64,000 nucleotides of DNA from positions 16,235 to 80,234 of the forward strand of contig CAZGIX010000001.1 of assembly GCA_964525785.1 (NCBI GenBank). The letters run 5' to 3'. This document shows, one piece after another, positions 36,634 through 44,876 of the stretch (positions are counted from its first letter, which is position 1; each line of letters starts with the position of its first letter). The DNA is from JAQBDA01 sp964525785 (GTDB taxonomy: Bacteria > Chloroflexota > Anaerolineae > Anaerolineales > UBA4823). The notes under the pieces are model-generated. The model saw nothing but the letters and a program-made list of their open reading frames with translations. It did no database searches and was not told where the DNA came from. A program made the position numbers and the translations under genes.

Positions 36634-37758
36634 TCAGGTGCTGCTGGTCTCGCTTTCGATGGGTTGGATCGGATTCACGGTTGAAGTTAGATATCGTTCC
36701 CGGTAGTACAGCACTCCGAGAAGCAGGCAGAACTGGATCACTGCCACGAGGATTGTTGAGAATTGGTAGTAATAGAATAGCAGCAGATCCACCATCGTCA
36801 GGTAGACCAGCAGCGATAAATAGCTGCCTCTTAAACCTTGCTGTTCCCGTCCTGACGCCAGCTGGACAGCGCCAGCAACCAACACCAGCCCTACTAGGAG
36901 CTGGAAAATCTGCAGGATTAAGAACCAGTAAGTGAATGTAGAACTGGCCTCCTGGATGGGGAAAAGTAGAATATCACCTGTCTGTCCAGTCCGTATTCCG
37001 TTGAGAATATTGAAACACGAGGTCGTTACCGCGAAGATGCCCAACACGCCTATCCCGAAAGTTAGTAGCAAATGCAGCCGTTTTCGGTCAATATAACGCG
37101 CTTCGAAATTTCTAATTCGTTTCTCGATGGTCTTGAGGTAGTACGGGGGTATAGGCGCTAAGCGAACATATTCTCCCTGAAAATACGACAGTATGGCTCT
37201 CGCCAGGTGAGCAAGCTCGGGCTGGTCTTCCTGGTCTGTAACGCGCTGCAAGCGGACCTCAATCTCCGCCCGTTCGTTCGGGTCCAGGTCGTGGTCAAGC
37301 ACATCCTCCAGCATTTCTAAGATGACATACAGCTCAGAGCGAGTCTGGTGCTCGAAGCGGCGATTAACCTGGAAATAGATCATTACACAGATCAGGAAAA
37401 ATGCATATATGATCGGTGCAGCTGGCGGGTAGAAATAATCGTTGGTTTGGGTGATAAATTTTCCGACTTCATCGATGAAGAGACCAATGCCGATCCCTGA
37501 CAGGATAGCTGTCGCCTGATATACCCAACGGTTGGCAATTATTAGCGGAAGCAGCGCTGCAATGAAGAGCAGCAGCCCGCCCCATAAAACGTGGGCAATG
37601 TGCAGCGTACTACCACCAAGCTGCGGGTAACCGGTCAACTCCAGGAATATGCGTGTCAGGGAGACAGACATGGCAAAGCTGAGCAGAGTGATCAACAGGT
37701 AGCGATCAGCTCCGGGTCTGCGAACAGGATTGCGTATGGCGTGGTAAAAGCGATTCAT
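36634..37758 (-). CDS. Multi-pass membrane protein of unknown function
   Basis: I recognise no named family. The 374-residue product has about eight membrane helices: one at 22-45, two between 55 and 100, one near 118-135, then a soluble stretch of about 90 residues with acidic heptad-like composition (VILEMLEDVLDHDLD, ERAEIEVRLQRV), a further pair at 230-255 and 270-300, and two near the C-terminus. The C-terminus is rich in Ser, Thr and Glu. It appears to be transcribed alone between the acetate-CoA ligase and MBL genes. Confidence 0.6.
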   Translation of the reverse strand: MNRFYHAIRNPVRRPGADRYLLITLLSFAMSVSLTRIFLELTGYPQLGGSTLHIAHVLWGGLLLFIAALLPLIIANRWVYQATAILSGIGIGLFIDEVGKFITQTNDYFYPPAAPIIYAFFLICVMIYFQVNRRFEHQTRSELYVILEMLEDVLDHDLDPNERAEIEVRLQRVTDQEDQPELAHLARAILSYFQGEYVRLAPIPPYYLKTIEKRIRNFEARYIDRKRLHLLLTFGIGVLGIFAVTTSCFNILNGIRTGQTGDILLFPIQEASSTFTYWFLILQIFQLLVGLVLVAGAVQLASGREQQGLRGSYLSLLVYLTMVDLLLFYYYQFSTILVAVIQFCLLLGVLYYRERYLTSTVNPIQPIESETSST

Positions 37759-37871
37759 TGCGAAGGAGCAAATAATATTAAATTACACTGCCCGAAAAAT
37801 TTTATCACGATTGGTGGATGTCACGCCTCCTCGACTGTTGATATTACGACATAAGCCACTACTAAGAAACC

Positions 37872-37899
37872 AGGGCTGGCGGACAAATCCACCAGCCCT
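37872..37899 (-). terminator. Intrinsic terminator after the acetate-CoA ligase gene
   Basis: Twelve-base arms (37872-37883 and 37888-37899) pair completely, with one G-T wobble, around the 4-base loop. On the minus strand the stem is followed by GGTTTCTTAG, 27 bases past the stop codon at 37926. Strong stem, modest T-tract. Confidence 0.7.
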
Positions 37900-37925
37900 T
37901 GTTATTTGTAGCTTGGCAGTACTTG

Positions 37926-40670
37926 TTACGGGTTGATCTCAGCCTTTAACAGGTTCTCTTCACTCACCGGGACGAGTCGAAAACCCAGCTGCCTACAAAT
38001 ATGCTTCATGACATCATTGTCATCGGTGATCAGGGCCTCGATGCGGGTCAGCTTCTCCTGACGGGCTATATCCACCAGGCGGCGCAGCATCTCTTTACCC
38101 AGACCCATGCCATGCACCTGGTCGCTGATCAGGATGCTAAAGCGGGCTTCGTTGAGGCCGTGCATCTTGCTCAGGCGAATTGCGCCCAGCACCCTGCGGT
38201 CTTCCGGATTATCGGTATCAATTTCGGTGAGAAAATTGATCTCGCGGTTGTAGTCGCAGTGGCAGATACGCGCCAGCCGCTCGTGAGCGACTCTGGCTTC
38301 AAGCAGCATCGGTCGCAAGTAGCGCAGGTACACCGTCCGGTCAGACAAGGTCTCGTGGAATTTGACGAGCATGGGCTCGTCTTCGGGACGTATGGGGCGC
38401 ATCACTACCGGCGTGCCGTCTTTGGCAACCCACTCACTCTTATACTGGGAGGGGTAAGGGCGGATGGCCAGCGGCTGCAGGTCGGACTCATCTACTCCAG
38501 CCGGGTAAACCACCACGCGGGCGTCCAGTGCCAGGAGCCGGTCGGGGGATGCCAGCAGGGGGTTAATATCCAGCTCTTTTATCCAGCGCTGCTCAGCAAT
38601 CAGCTGGCTGAAGCGGACCATCGTGCTTTCTAAGGCGGGCATATCGACCGGCGGTCTGCCGCGCACACCCTTGAGCGCCTTGAAGATCTTGGTGCGCTCC
38701 ATCATGCGGCGAGCCAGGACGGTGTTGAGCGGCGGCAAGCCGAGCGAGCGATCCTTGAACACCTCAACCAGTGAGCCGCCCAGTCCAAACAACAGCACTG
38801 GACCAAACTGCGGATCGAGGCTGCTTCCCAGGATCAGCTCGTAGCCATCGATCTTTACCATAGGCTGCACCGTGACGCCCAAGAAGTGCTCGGCGCCAGC
38901 CTTCTCGGCAACAGAAGCGCGGATCGAACGGAAAGCGCTGCGTACGGTATCGGCATCTGCCAGGTTGAGCTGGACGCCGCCCACGTCAGTCTTGTGAGTG
39001 ACGGTTTCGGAGTGTAGTTTCAGCACCACCGGGAAGCCAAGTTCCACTGCGATTCTGGCAGCTTCGTCCTCGCTCTCGGCAATGCGGGTTTCGACAGTAG
39101 GGATGCTGTACGCTGCTAGGAGCTGCTTGGATTCGAACTCGGTGAGGATCGTCCGCCCAGACTGCCGCGCGTGATCGATAATAGAGGCAGCCATCTCGCT
39201 GTCGATGTGGTTGCCATTGGCATCGTGTAGGGAGGGGGTCTCATACAGGGCGCGCAAGTTATCAGAATATTGGGCCATGTAGTTGAACATCCGGGCAGCT
39301 GTATCGGGGTATGGAAAGGTGGGGATGTTGGCCAGGCTCAGTATTGATTCGCCGTTTTCTACATCCGAGCCGCCCATCCAGCTTGCCAGGACCGGTTTGC
39401 CGAGGGATTGGGCGTATGGCTTGAGTTCTTCGGCCGTTGCGGTGGGGTCGGTCATTGCCTGGGGGGTGAGGATCACCAACATGCCGTCGGAGTTGGGATC
39501 GTTGGCAGCAATGTGAAGAGCCTTAGCATAGCGCTCAGGGCTGGCGTCTCCAAGGATGTCGACCGGATTATTGTGGCTCCAGGCTCCTGGCAGCAGATCA
39601 TTGAACGCCTGCATAGTCTCCGACGAAAGCTCGGTGAGCTCGCCACCCTCAGTAATGAGGGCGTCGGTCGCCAGTACGCCGGGACCACCGGCGTTGGTCA
39701 GAATGGTCAGCCGGTGACCATTGGGTCGCGGCTGCTTGGAGAGCACATTTGCCATGTAGAACAGCTCGGCGATGCTGTTTACACGTAGGGCGCCACTGCG
39801 CCGGAAGGCGATCTCGAGCACTTCGTCGCTGCCCGTCAGGGAGCCGGTGTGAGAGGCGGCGGCTTTTGCAGCCCCAGCAGTTCGGCCCGGCTTGATCACG
39901 ATGATCGGCTTGGCGAGAGCTACCTCACGGGCTGCGGATAGAAAGGCCCGGGCATCTCCGATAGTCTCCATATAAATGACGATGCTTTCGGTGTTGGGAT
40001 CGTCACCCAGGTAGTAAATGAGATCGCCCCAGCCCACATCGAGCATCGAGCCGATGGAGACGAAGGCGCTGAAGCCAACGTTTTCTTGTAAGCTCCAGTC
40101 AAGCACCGCGGTGCATAGGGCGCCGCTCTGGCTGATAAAGCCGACTTTGCCCTTTTTGATCATCGCACTGGCGAAGGTGGCATTCAAGTTGCTGAGAGAT
40201 GACATCACACCCAGGCAGTTGGGTCCGATGATGCGCATATTGCCGCGCCGGGCGTGCTCCATCACCTGGCGCTCGAGCTCGATGCCGGCTTTTCCGGTTT
40301 CTTTGAATCCGGCTGAGATGATGATGGCGCCTTTGACACCCGCGTCGACGCATTCAGCGATCAAACCAGGTACTGACGGGGCAGGAGTTGTGATCACAGC
40401 TAGGTCAACTCGCTCGGGTAAGGCGGCCATATTCGGGTAGGCTTTGATACCGAGAACACTCGACCTTTTTGGATTGACCGGGAACACAGCTCCACCAAAC
40501 GGATTGCTGATCAGGTTCCACAGGAGGGTGCGGCCTACCGAGCCTGGGCTTTCAGAGGCACCGATGTGGGCCACGTTCTTAGGCGCGAAAATAGAATCGA
40601 GCGCCTGGCGCTCGTAGTGCAAGATGTCGTGAACCGGATCGAACTTTGGTACAGCAGGTAATAGGGGCAT
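37926..40670 (-). CDS. Acetate-CoA ligase (ADP-forming), fused alpha-beta subunits with C-terminal GNAT domain
   Basis: A 914-residue protein. Residues about 20-155 are a CoA-binding Rossmann domain (HIGASESPGSVGRTLLWNL, seen as VAHIGASESPGSVG). Ligase-CoA domains follow, with the phosphorylatable His274 in AASHTGSLTG. An ATP-grasp module spans about 500-725 (FPVVLKLHSETVTHKTDVGGV, seen as VVLKLHSETVTHKTD). A GNAT acetyltransferase domain spans about 750-910 (DQVHGMGLGKEMLRRL as the acetyl-CoA loop). ADP-forming ligases make ATP from acetyl-CoA during fermentation. Lysine acetyltransferases of the PatZ type share this architecture but lack the His, so retention here suggests a working ligase. 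GGAGG lies 5 bases before the ATG. Confidence 0.92.
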   Translation of the reverse strand: MPLLPAVPKFDPVHDILHYERQALDSIFAPKNVAHIGASESPGSVGRTLLWNLISNPFGGAVFPVNPKRSSVLGIKAYPNMAALPERVDLAVITTPAPSVPGLIAECVDAGVKGAIIISAGFKETGKAGIELERQVMEHARRGNMRIIGPNCLGVMSSLSNLNATFASAMIKKGKVGFISQSGALCTAVLDWSLQENVGFSAFVSIGSMLDVGWGDLIYYLGDDPNTESIVIYMETIGDARAFLSAAREVALAKPIIVIKPGRTAGAAKAAASHTGSLTGSDEVLEIAFRRSGALRVNSIAELFYMANVLSKQPRPNGHRLTILTNAGGPGVLATDALITEGGELTELSSETMQAFNDLLPGAWSHNNPVDILGDASPERYAKALHIAANDPNSDGMLVILTPQAMTDPTATAEELKPYAQSLGKPVLASWMGGSDVENGESILSLANIPTFPYPDTAARMFNYMAQYSDNLRALYETPSLHDANGNHIDSEMAASIIDHARQSGRTILTEFESKQLLAAYSIPTVETRIAESEDEAARIAVELGFPVVLKLHSETVTHKTDVGGVQLNLADADTVRSAFRSIRASVAEKAGAEHFLGVTVQPMVKIDGYELILGSSLDPQFGPVLLFGLGGSLVEVFKDRSLGLPPLNTVLARRMMERTKIFKALKGVRGRPPVDMPALESTMVRFSQLIAEQRWIKELDINPLLASPDRLLALDARVVVYPAGVDESDLQPLAIRPYPSQYKSEWVAKDGTPVVMRPIRPEDEPMLVKFHETLSDRTVYLRYLRPMLLEARVAHERLARICHCDYNREINFLTEIDTDNPEDRRVLGAIRLSKMHGLNEARFSILISDQVHGMGLGKEMLRRLVDIARQEKLTRIEALITDDNDVMKHICRQLGFRLVPVSEENLLKAEINP

Positions 40671-41011
40671 TCAGTCCTCCAAAAAATAAGGCTGCTAGCG
40701 TGGGAATGAACCGCCCCAAGATCGGGCGAAAATTGGTGTGATCGACCCCAGGCAGGGCATTCACTAATAATTCGGTTCATCTCCGAGATCTGGAGAGACC
40801 CGCAAGTGGCCAGGCAGCAGGCTTTTAAAGGTTGGATTGTGGTAAGTTTCACAAAACCGACTTATAAGTATACTCGCTTTTGGAGTAAACAGGCGGGTGA
40901 TTTTGTTATAGTATTAAATCGCCTGATGACCGCGCTTTAGTGTGTACGATTATGACGCCGATATCAGTCCCATTATCTGAACTGAGCCTGTATCTGAGCA
41001 CCTGAAATGGA
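40671..41011. other. 341-base intergenic region holding the structured leader of the acetate-CoA ligase gene
   Basis: No gene is seen. On the minus strand the predicted transcript from about 40854 has a leader of about 180 bases. It contains an 8-base long-range pairing (40706-40713 with 40773-40780) enclosing a CGCCC/GGGCG hairpin (40712-40728) and a short CCC/GGG hairpin, giving a three-way-junction shape. This could be a cis-regulatory RNA, but I match it to no known riboswitch class. Confidence 0.4.
40861..40889 (-). promoter_or_regulatory. Predicted promoter of the acetate-CoA ligase gene
   Basis: Read on the minus strand, a -35 TTTACT (40884-40889) and a -10 TATAAG (40861-40866) are separated by 17 bp. 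It implies a leader of about 180 bases before the start codon at 40670. Confidence 0.45.
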
Positions 41012-42430
41012 TTAACGACCCTTTGCAGCTTCCAGGATTTTAAGAATTTCCCGGCGATCCTCTTCCGCTAGCGATGGAGGCGCGTGCGTCTCCCAAATCA
41101 TGTGGGCGCGCGCCTGGGCAGCCTCCAGCAGGTCGGATTCACCTTGCCGGTCCTCAATTTGTCCCAGGCGCTGATAAACCAGGTGGGGCAGGTAATGCTC
41201 CCGGCGCAGGAATTTGCGGGTGTGCGCATCCGACAAGAAATTCCCGCCCGGACCGGCATGCTGGATGGCCTCCAACGCCAGGGTCTGCGGCTCGACATCG
41301 ATGCCGCGCCCGGCGCGCAAGATCATCCCCAAAAGCTCATTGTCGATGATCAGTCCTTCGGGGCTGGAGGTCAGGGCGTCTTCCAGCAGGCCCGCCGCAG
41401 CCACCAGGTCGGCTCCCGCCAGGCCGACCAGCAAACCATTAACGGCTTTTTCGAAGCCGGCCCGCTCGTCCAGGCGGCGAGAGCGCGTCCCCAGGCCATA
41501 GACATCCGAGCACACCCGGTAGCGCCGGGCTAGCTGCACCAACCCGGCCGACATCATGCCCATCTCGACCGCTCCAAATGTGGCATTGCCGCTTTGCACG
41601 TTCATTGGCAGCGGGCGAGCGGTGTATTTCACATCGATGCCTGGCCTGATGCACTGCACCAAGACGAGGCCCGCCAGGAATTCGGCGTTAAGCTGGACAA
41701 GCGTGCCGGCCAGCGTCACCGGGCTGGTGCCGCCAGCCACCGGGCAGGGGGCGATCGCCAACGGCAGGCCCAGCTCGGCATAGCGCATCAGGATTTCAGC
41801 GGTGTTCTCGGAGTAAGATAGCGGGCTTTCCGGGCACACGCTGCCCCAGATGAACGGTCGCTGGAGAAATTCCACCGTACTACCGGCGATGCCGCTCGTG
41901 ATCTCCAGGATTAGCGCCAGGTTCTCCGGGCTGTAGGCGCTGACGCCGTATGGCTTGATGGTGTACTGCAGCATCGTAGCGGCGGTGAAGATATCCCACT
42001 TGTCTTTCGGGAAATCGGCCGGGTAGACCACCGGACGGCAGACATGGATATTCTCCAGGGCGTCGATCAGCAGTGTCATGCGTTCCAGGTCCTGCTGGCT
42101 GGCTGGCCTGGTGCGCTTGGCCTTGAAATCGTAGACGCGCACGCAGCCGCCAACGTTATGGCCGCGCATCTGCCCGTCTTGCAGGTCCAGCATCGCCTTG
42201 CCATCCCGGTCCCACAACCGGAAGCGCCCACTGACAGCAGCCAGGGATCTGTCCAGCAGGGCTTCCGGGATGCGCACGATCTGATGGCTAATATCTACGT
42301 TCGCTCCGGCGTCGGCAAAGACCTGCAAGGCGCGTTGGCTCATAAAGCGCAGTCCGTGCTCAGACAACAGCCAGACAGAGGCCTGGTGGATCTGATCAAC
42401 TTCTTGGCCGGTCAATATTCGTAATCTCAT
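41012..42430 (-). CDS. Trimethylamine methyltransferase (MttB) family protein, non-pyrrolysine
   Basis: A 472-residue member of the MttB superfamily, shown by LTGQEVDQIHQASVWLLSEHGL at the N-terminus (seen as VDQIHQASVWLLSEHG), a GRGIDVEPQTLALEAIQHAGPGGNFL segment (seen as AIQHAGPGGNFLSDAHT) and the C-terminal REHYLPHL. The reading frame has no internal TAG, so it does not encode pyrrolysine and belongs with MtgB/MtpB-like enzymes that demethylate quaternary amines such as glycine betaine or proline betaine, usually handing the methyl group to a corrinoid protein. No corrinoid protein gene is nearby. GAGGA lies 8 bases before the ATG. It follows yhfW-like by 40 bases as the last gene of the long operon. 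Confidence 0.85.
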   Translation of the reverse strand: MRLRILTGQEVDQIHQASVWLLSEHGLRFMSQRALQVFADAGANVDISHQIVRIPEALLDRSLAAVSGRFRLWDRDGKAMLDLQDGQMRGHNVGGCVRVYDFKAKRTRPASQQDLERMTLLIDALENIHVCRPVVYPADFPKDKWDIFTAATMLQYTIKPYGVSAYSPENLALILEITSGIAGSTVEFLQRPFIWGSVCPESPLSYSENTAEILMRYAELGLPLAIAPCPVAGGTSPVTLAGTLVQLNAEFLAGLVLVQCIRPGIDVKYTARPLPMNVQSGNATFGAVEMGMMSAGLVQLARRYRVCSDVYGLGTRSRRLDERAGFEKAVNGLLVGLAGADLVAAAGLLEDALTSSPEGLIIDNELLGMILRAGRGIDVEPQTLALEAIQHAGPGGNFLSDAHTRKFLRREHYLPHLVYQRLGQIEDRQGESDLLEAAQARAHMIWETHAPPSLAEEDRREILKILEAAKGR

Positions 42431-42470
42431 TCCATTTATCCTCGAAGCATGCTCATCCGCGCGGCATGGA

Positions 42471-43691
42471 TCACTCTACATGCGCGGCATTGCGAATTGA
42501 AATAGGCGTCCCATCTTGGGTGCTCCCCAGACCGAAGTAGCGGCTCAATGTTGCGCCGATGTCGGCTAGGGTAGGCCTGGTTCCCAAATCGACAGCTGGC
42601 TGCCCTTTCTGGTAGACCAGCAGGGGTACCTGCTCACGGGTGTGCTGCCCAGGATGGACGTTGGGATCGTTGCCGTGATCAGCGCAGATGATCAGCAGAT
42701 CCGATGCGTTGGTCTCCGCCAGCACCTCAGCCAGGCTGCGGTCAACGGTTTCCAGCAGGGCGCCGAAGCGAGCGGCATCGCCGGTATGACCTGCCAGATC
42801 GGTCTCTTGGACCGTCGCAGCTACCAGGCCTGCCTGCTCAGATCGGAACGCTTCCAGCACCGCCTGCATGACCGCTGGGGTGGGCACCAATGGATCTTTC
42901 TTTGCTCCTCTACAGCTGATCAGATCTGCCATTTTGCCGATCAGCGTGACCGGCAGGCCGGCTTTGGCGACGATCGAGGCTGCCTGCTGGTCTGGATCTA
43001 CACCATAGCCCAGGTGCTGGACCAGCAAGTTCTCGTTATAGACACCTACTCCTGGGCTGTCTATTCCAGACTGACCATTGGGATACTGGTGCGCGTGGCG
43101 CAAAATGTGTGCGATGTCAATACCCGGCCCGCCGAAGACGATCACCCGGCTGACGAGTACGCACTGGCGCACGATCCGTCCGATGCGCAGGGCTTCAGCG
43201 AAATCGATGATGTCAGTAGCCACCGTCAGGTTGATATTCAAGCCTGGGTCGGCCTCCAGGTTATCGCCAATGACCAGCGCCTCCTCCACAAGCAGCAGGT
43301 CGGTTCCTGGCAGTGGTCGCCACACGCGGTAGCCTGCTTCAACCAGGCGCTGCTCGATGTGTGGGGAGGCCTCACTCATTAACGTTTTGACAGGCGGTTT
43401 GGGGATGGTGCCCATGATCTCCTGGTGCCCCAAAAAGCTATCTGCACCAGGGTAGGCCAGCTGGCAGATCCCGTAGCTGGCCAGCGGTTGATCTGAGATA
43501 GTATGTCCAAGGGATGAGGTCTCCACCAGCTTGCCCAACCCCAAGCGGAGCAATGTGTTGATCTTCAGGTCTGAATTGGCTTGCAGCACGCTGCGCAGGG
43601 TGTGCGCCCCGGCGTCCAGCGGGCGCTCTTGAGCGAAATCCGGCATGACACCGACCCCCAGTGCATCGATGACCAGCAGAACCGCTCGCAT
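42471..43691 (-). CDS. yhfW: YhfW-like phosphopentomutase-family metalloenzyme
   Basis: A 406-residue protein of the alkaline phosphatase superfamily. N-terminal VLLVIDALGVGVMPD carries the first metal Asp; GADSFLGHQEIMGT matches the phosphopentomutase cap region; the C-terminal metal sites are ETDLAGHTGD, ICADHGNDP and PGQHTREQVPLLVY. True DeoB converts ribose-1-phosphate to ribose-5-phosphate; E. coli YhfW is a divergent relative of unknown substrate. The frame opens at 43724, but the ATG at 43691 starts MRAVLLVIDALG, two bases after the yhfX-like stop, with GGTGAG upstream. The gene order yhfX-yhfW is as in E. coli, which supports the name. Confidence 0.82.
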   Translation of the reverse strand: MRAVLLVIDALGVGVMPDFAQERPLDAGAHTLRSVLQANSDLKINTLLRLGLGKLVETSSLGHTISDQPLASYGICQLAYPGADSFLGHQEIMGTIPKPPVKTLMSEASPHIEQRLVEAGYRVWRPLPGTDLLLVEEALVIGDNLEADPGLNINLTVATDIIDFAEALRIGRIVRQCVLVSRVIVFGGPGIDIAHILRHAHQYPNGQSGIDSPGVGVYNENLLVQHLGYGVDPDQQAASIVAKAGLPVTLIGKMADLISCRGAKKDPLVPTPAVMQAVLEAFRSEQAGLVAATVQETDLAGHTGDAARFGALLETVDRSLAEVLAETNASDLLIICADHGNDPNVHPGQHTREQVPLLVYQKGQPAVDLGTRPTLADIGATLSRYFGLGSTQDGTPISIRNAAHVE

Positions 43692-43693
43692 GC

Positions 43694-44875
43694 TCACCAG
43701 AACCTTTCCACGGGCCGTCCCCATGCATCGTACAGGCCTGCCAGCTGCGGCGCACCTTCCTGGATGCCGTCAACTGCGGCGACCATCGAGCGGCTGACAA
43801 AGACCTGCGCCCGCGCTGCGATCAGCACCTTGGCGCCAACCTGCAGGCGCATTCCAGCCTGTTGTTGGAGGGTCAAATAATAATCGATTGCCGTAGGATC
43901 GAACTGCAGCAGGTCGGACAGAAAGCGTTGGCCGCCCTCATCCTGGACCAGCGCCTGGCGTGCCCGTGCCCGGCGATACAGCCCACCGCCAAAAGCATAG
44001 GCGTGCTGCTCATCACAGTGCGAGATCTCACTGACATAGACCAGGGATTCAAGCTCGGGCTGGTCCAGCCCGGCGTGCAGGTAGGTTGTGCCGGTCAGGG
44101 CATGCCCAACCTCACCGTGGGTGGCTCCCATTTCAGCCAACAAGGACATCGCTGCCACACAGGTATGCCCTGGAGCGTTAACCTGTTCGATTGATAAACC
44201 CAGCTCAGAGCGCAGGATTTCAGCCGCTTGCAGGATCGTATAGAAGTTTTGCGTCGGGATCAGCGCCCGGCGTTCTGGATCAACCTGCAGGCAAGGATAG
44301 GAAGTTACTCCCGCCACACGGATACCCGGCAGCCGTGCTATCTGACTGGCTGTCCCAACCAGCTCATCCAGCTGGATGCCTCCCTCCTGCCCGGGATGGA
44401 AGGTGTTGCCTGGTGCGATCACCCGCAGCAGCAGCCTTATTGGGTGCTGGATTTGCCGGGCTTCTTGCGAGATACGCTCAGCTTTCTCCAGGCTGAAAAC
44501 CGTTATATAATCCGGCTCCAGGCGCAGCAGAGCCGGCACCATAATATCCGGCGGCTGCACCAGGTGTCCAAGGTGACCGATCGGAATGCGGTTTAGAGAC
44601 AGAATATGGGCTTCCCAGGCGTCGATGGCGATAGCTTTAGCGATGCCCGCCCGGTGAACACGTCCGGCTACCAGTGGGTTGAAGCCGACCTGCTTGGTTG
44701 TGAAATACAGCTCCAATTGATGCTGGCGGGCAGCCTGGCTCAGTATAGCCGCGTTGCGCTCTACGGTCTGCAGGTCGATCACGTAGCAGTTAGGTGGAAT
44801 CTGCCCGCCTTCGAGTAGCTGAAAAGCAGCATCGACCAAAGCTGGGTTGTGCACCAAGAGGGCTTGCAGGAACAC
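43694..44875 (-). CDS. yhfX: YhfX-like PLP-dependent protein (alanine racemase N-terminal fold)
   Basis: A 393-residue fold-type III PLP protein. The Schiff-base lysine is probably Lys61 in LYFTTKQVGFNP. Other YhfX-like blocks are GHLGHLVQPPD, TVFSLEKAERIS, VTSYPCLQ, EQVNAPGHTC, HGEVGHALTGTTYLHA, AFGGGLYRRA and AIDYYLTL, all closely paralleling E. coli YhfX as I recall it. The substrate is unknown; a D/L-amino-acid racemase or epimerase role is a family-based guess. The frame is open upstream inside yhfS, but GGGAGG lies 5 bases before a GTG at 44875, one base after the yhfS stop, giving VFLQALLVHNPAL, the expected start. Part of the train from 55509 to 41012. Confidence 0.85.
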   Translation of the reverse strand: MFLQALLVHNPALVDAAFQLLEGGQIPPNCYVIDLQTVERNAAILSQAARQHQLELYFTTKQVGFNPLVAGRVHRAGIAKAIAIDAWEAHILSLNRIPIGHLGHLVQPPDIMVPALLRLEPDYITVFSLEKAERISQEARQIQHPIRLLLRVIAPGNTFHPGQEGGIQLDELVGTASQIARLPGIRVAGVTSYPCLQVDPERRALIPTQNFYTILQAAEILRSELGLSIEQVNAPGHTCVAAMSLLAEMGATHGEVGHALTGTTYLHAGLDQPELESLVYVSEISHCDEQHAYAFGGGLYRRARARQALVQDEGGQRFLSDLLQFDPTAIDYYLTLQQQAGMRLQVGAKVLIAARAQVFVSRSMVAAVDGIQEGAPQLAGLYDAWGRPVERFW

Positions 44876-44876
44876 C

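Noticed and set aside
38001..38633. 210-codon plus-strand frame opposite the acetate-CoA ligase GNAT domain
   Set aside because: Antisense to well-conserved domains; no recognisable protein.
40535..40852. Possible upstream reading frame in the acetate-CoA ligase leader
   Set aside because: It overlaps the ligase start in another frame, has no spaced ribosome-binding site and an unremarkable sequence.
42642..43382. 246-codon plus-strand frame opposite the YhfW-like gene
   Set aside because: Long frame from high GC and codon bias only; the minus strand carries the metal-binding motifs.
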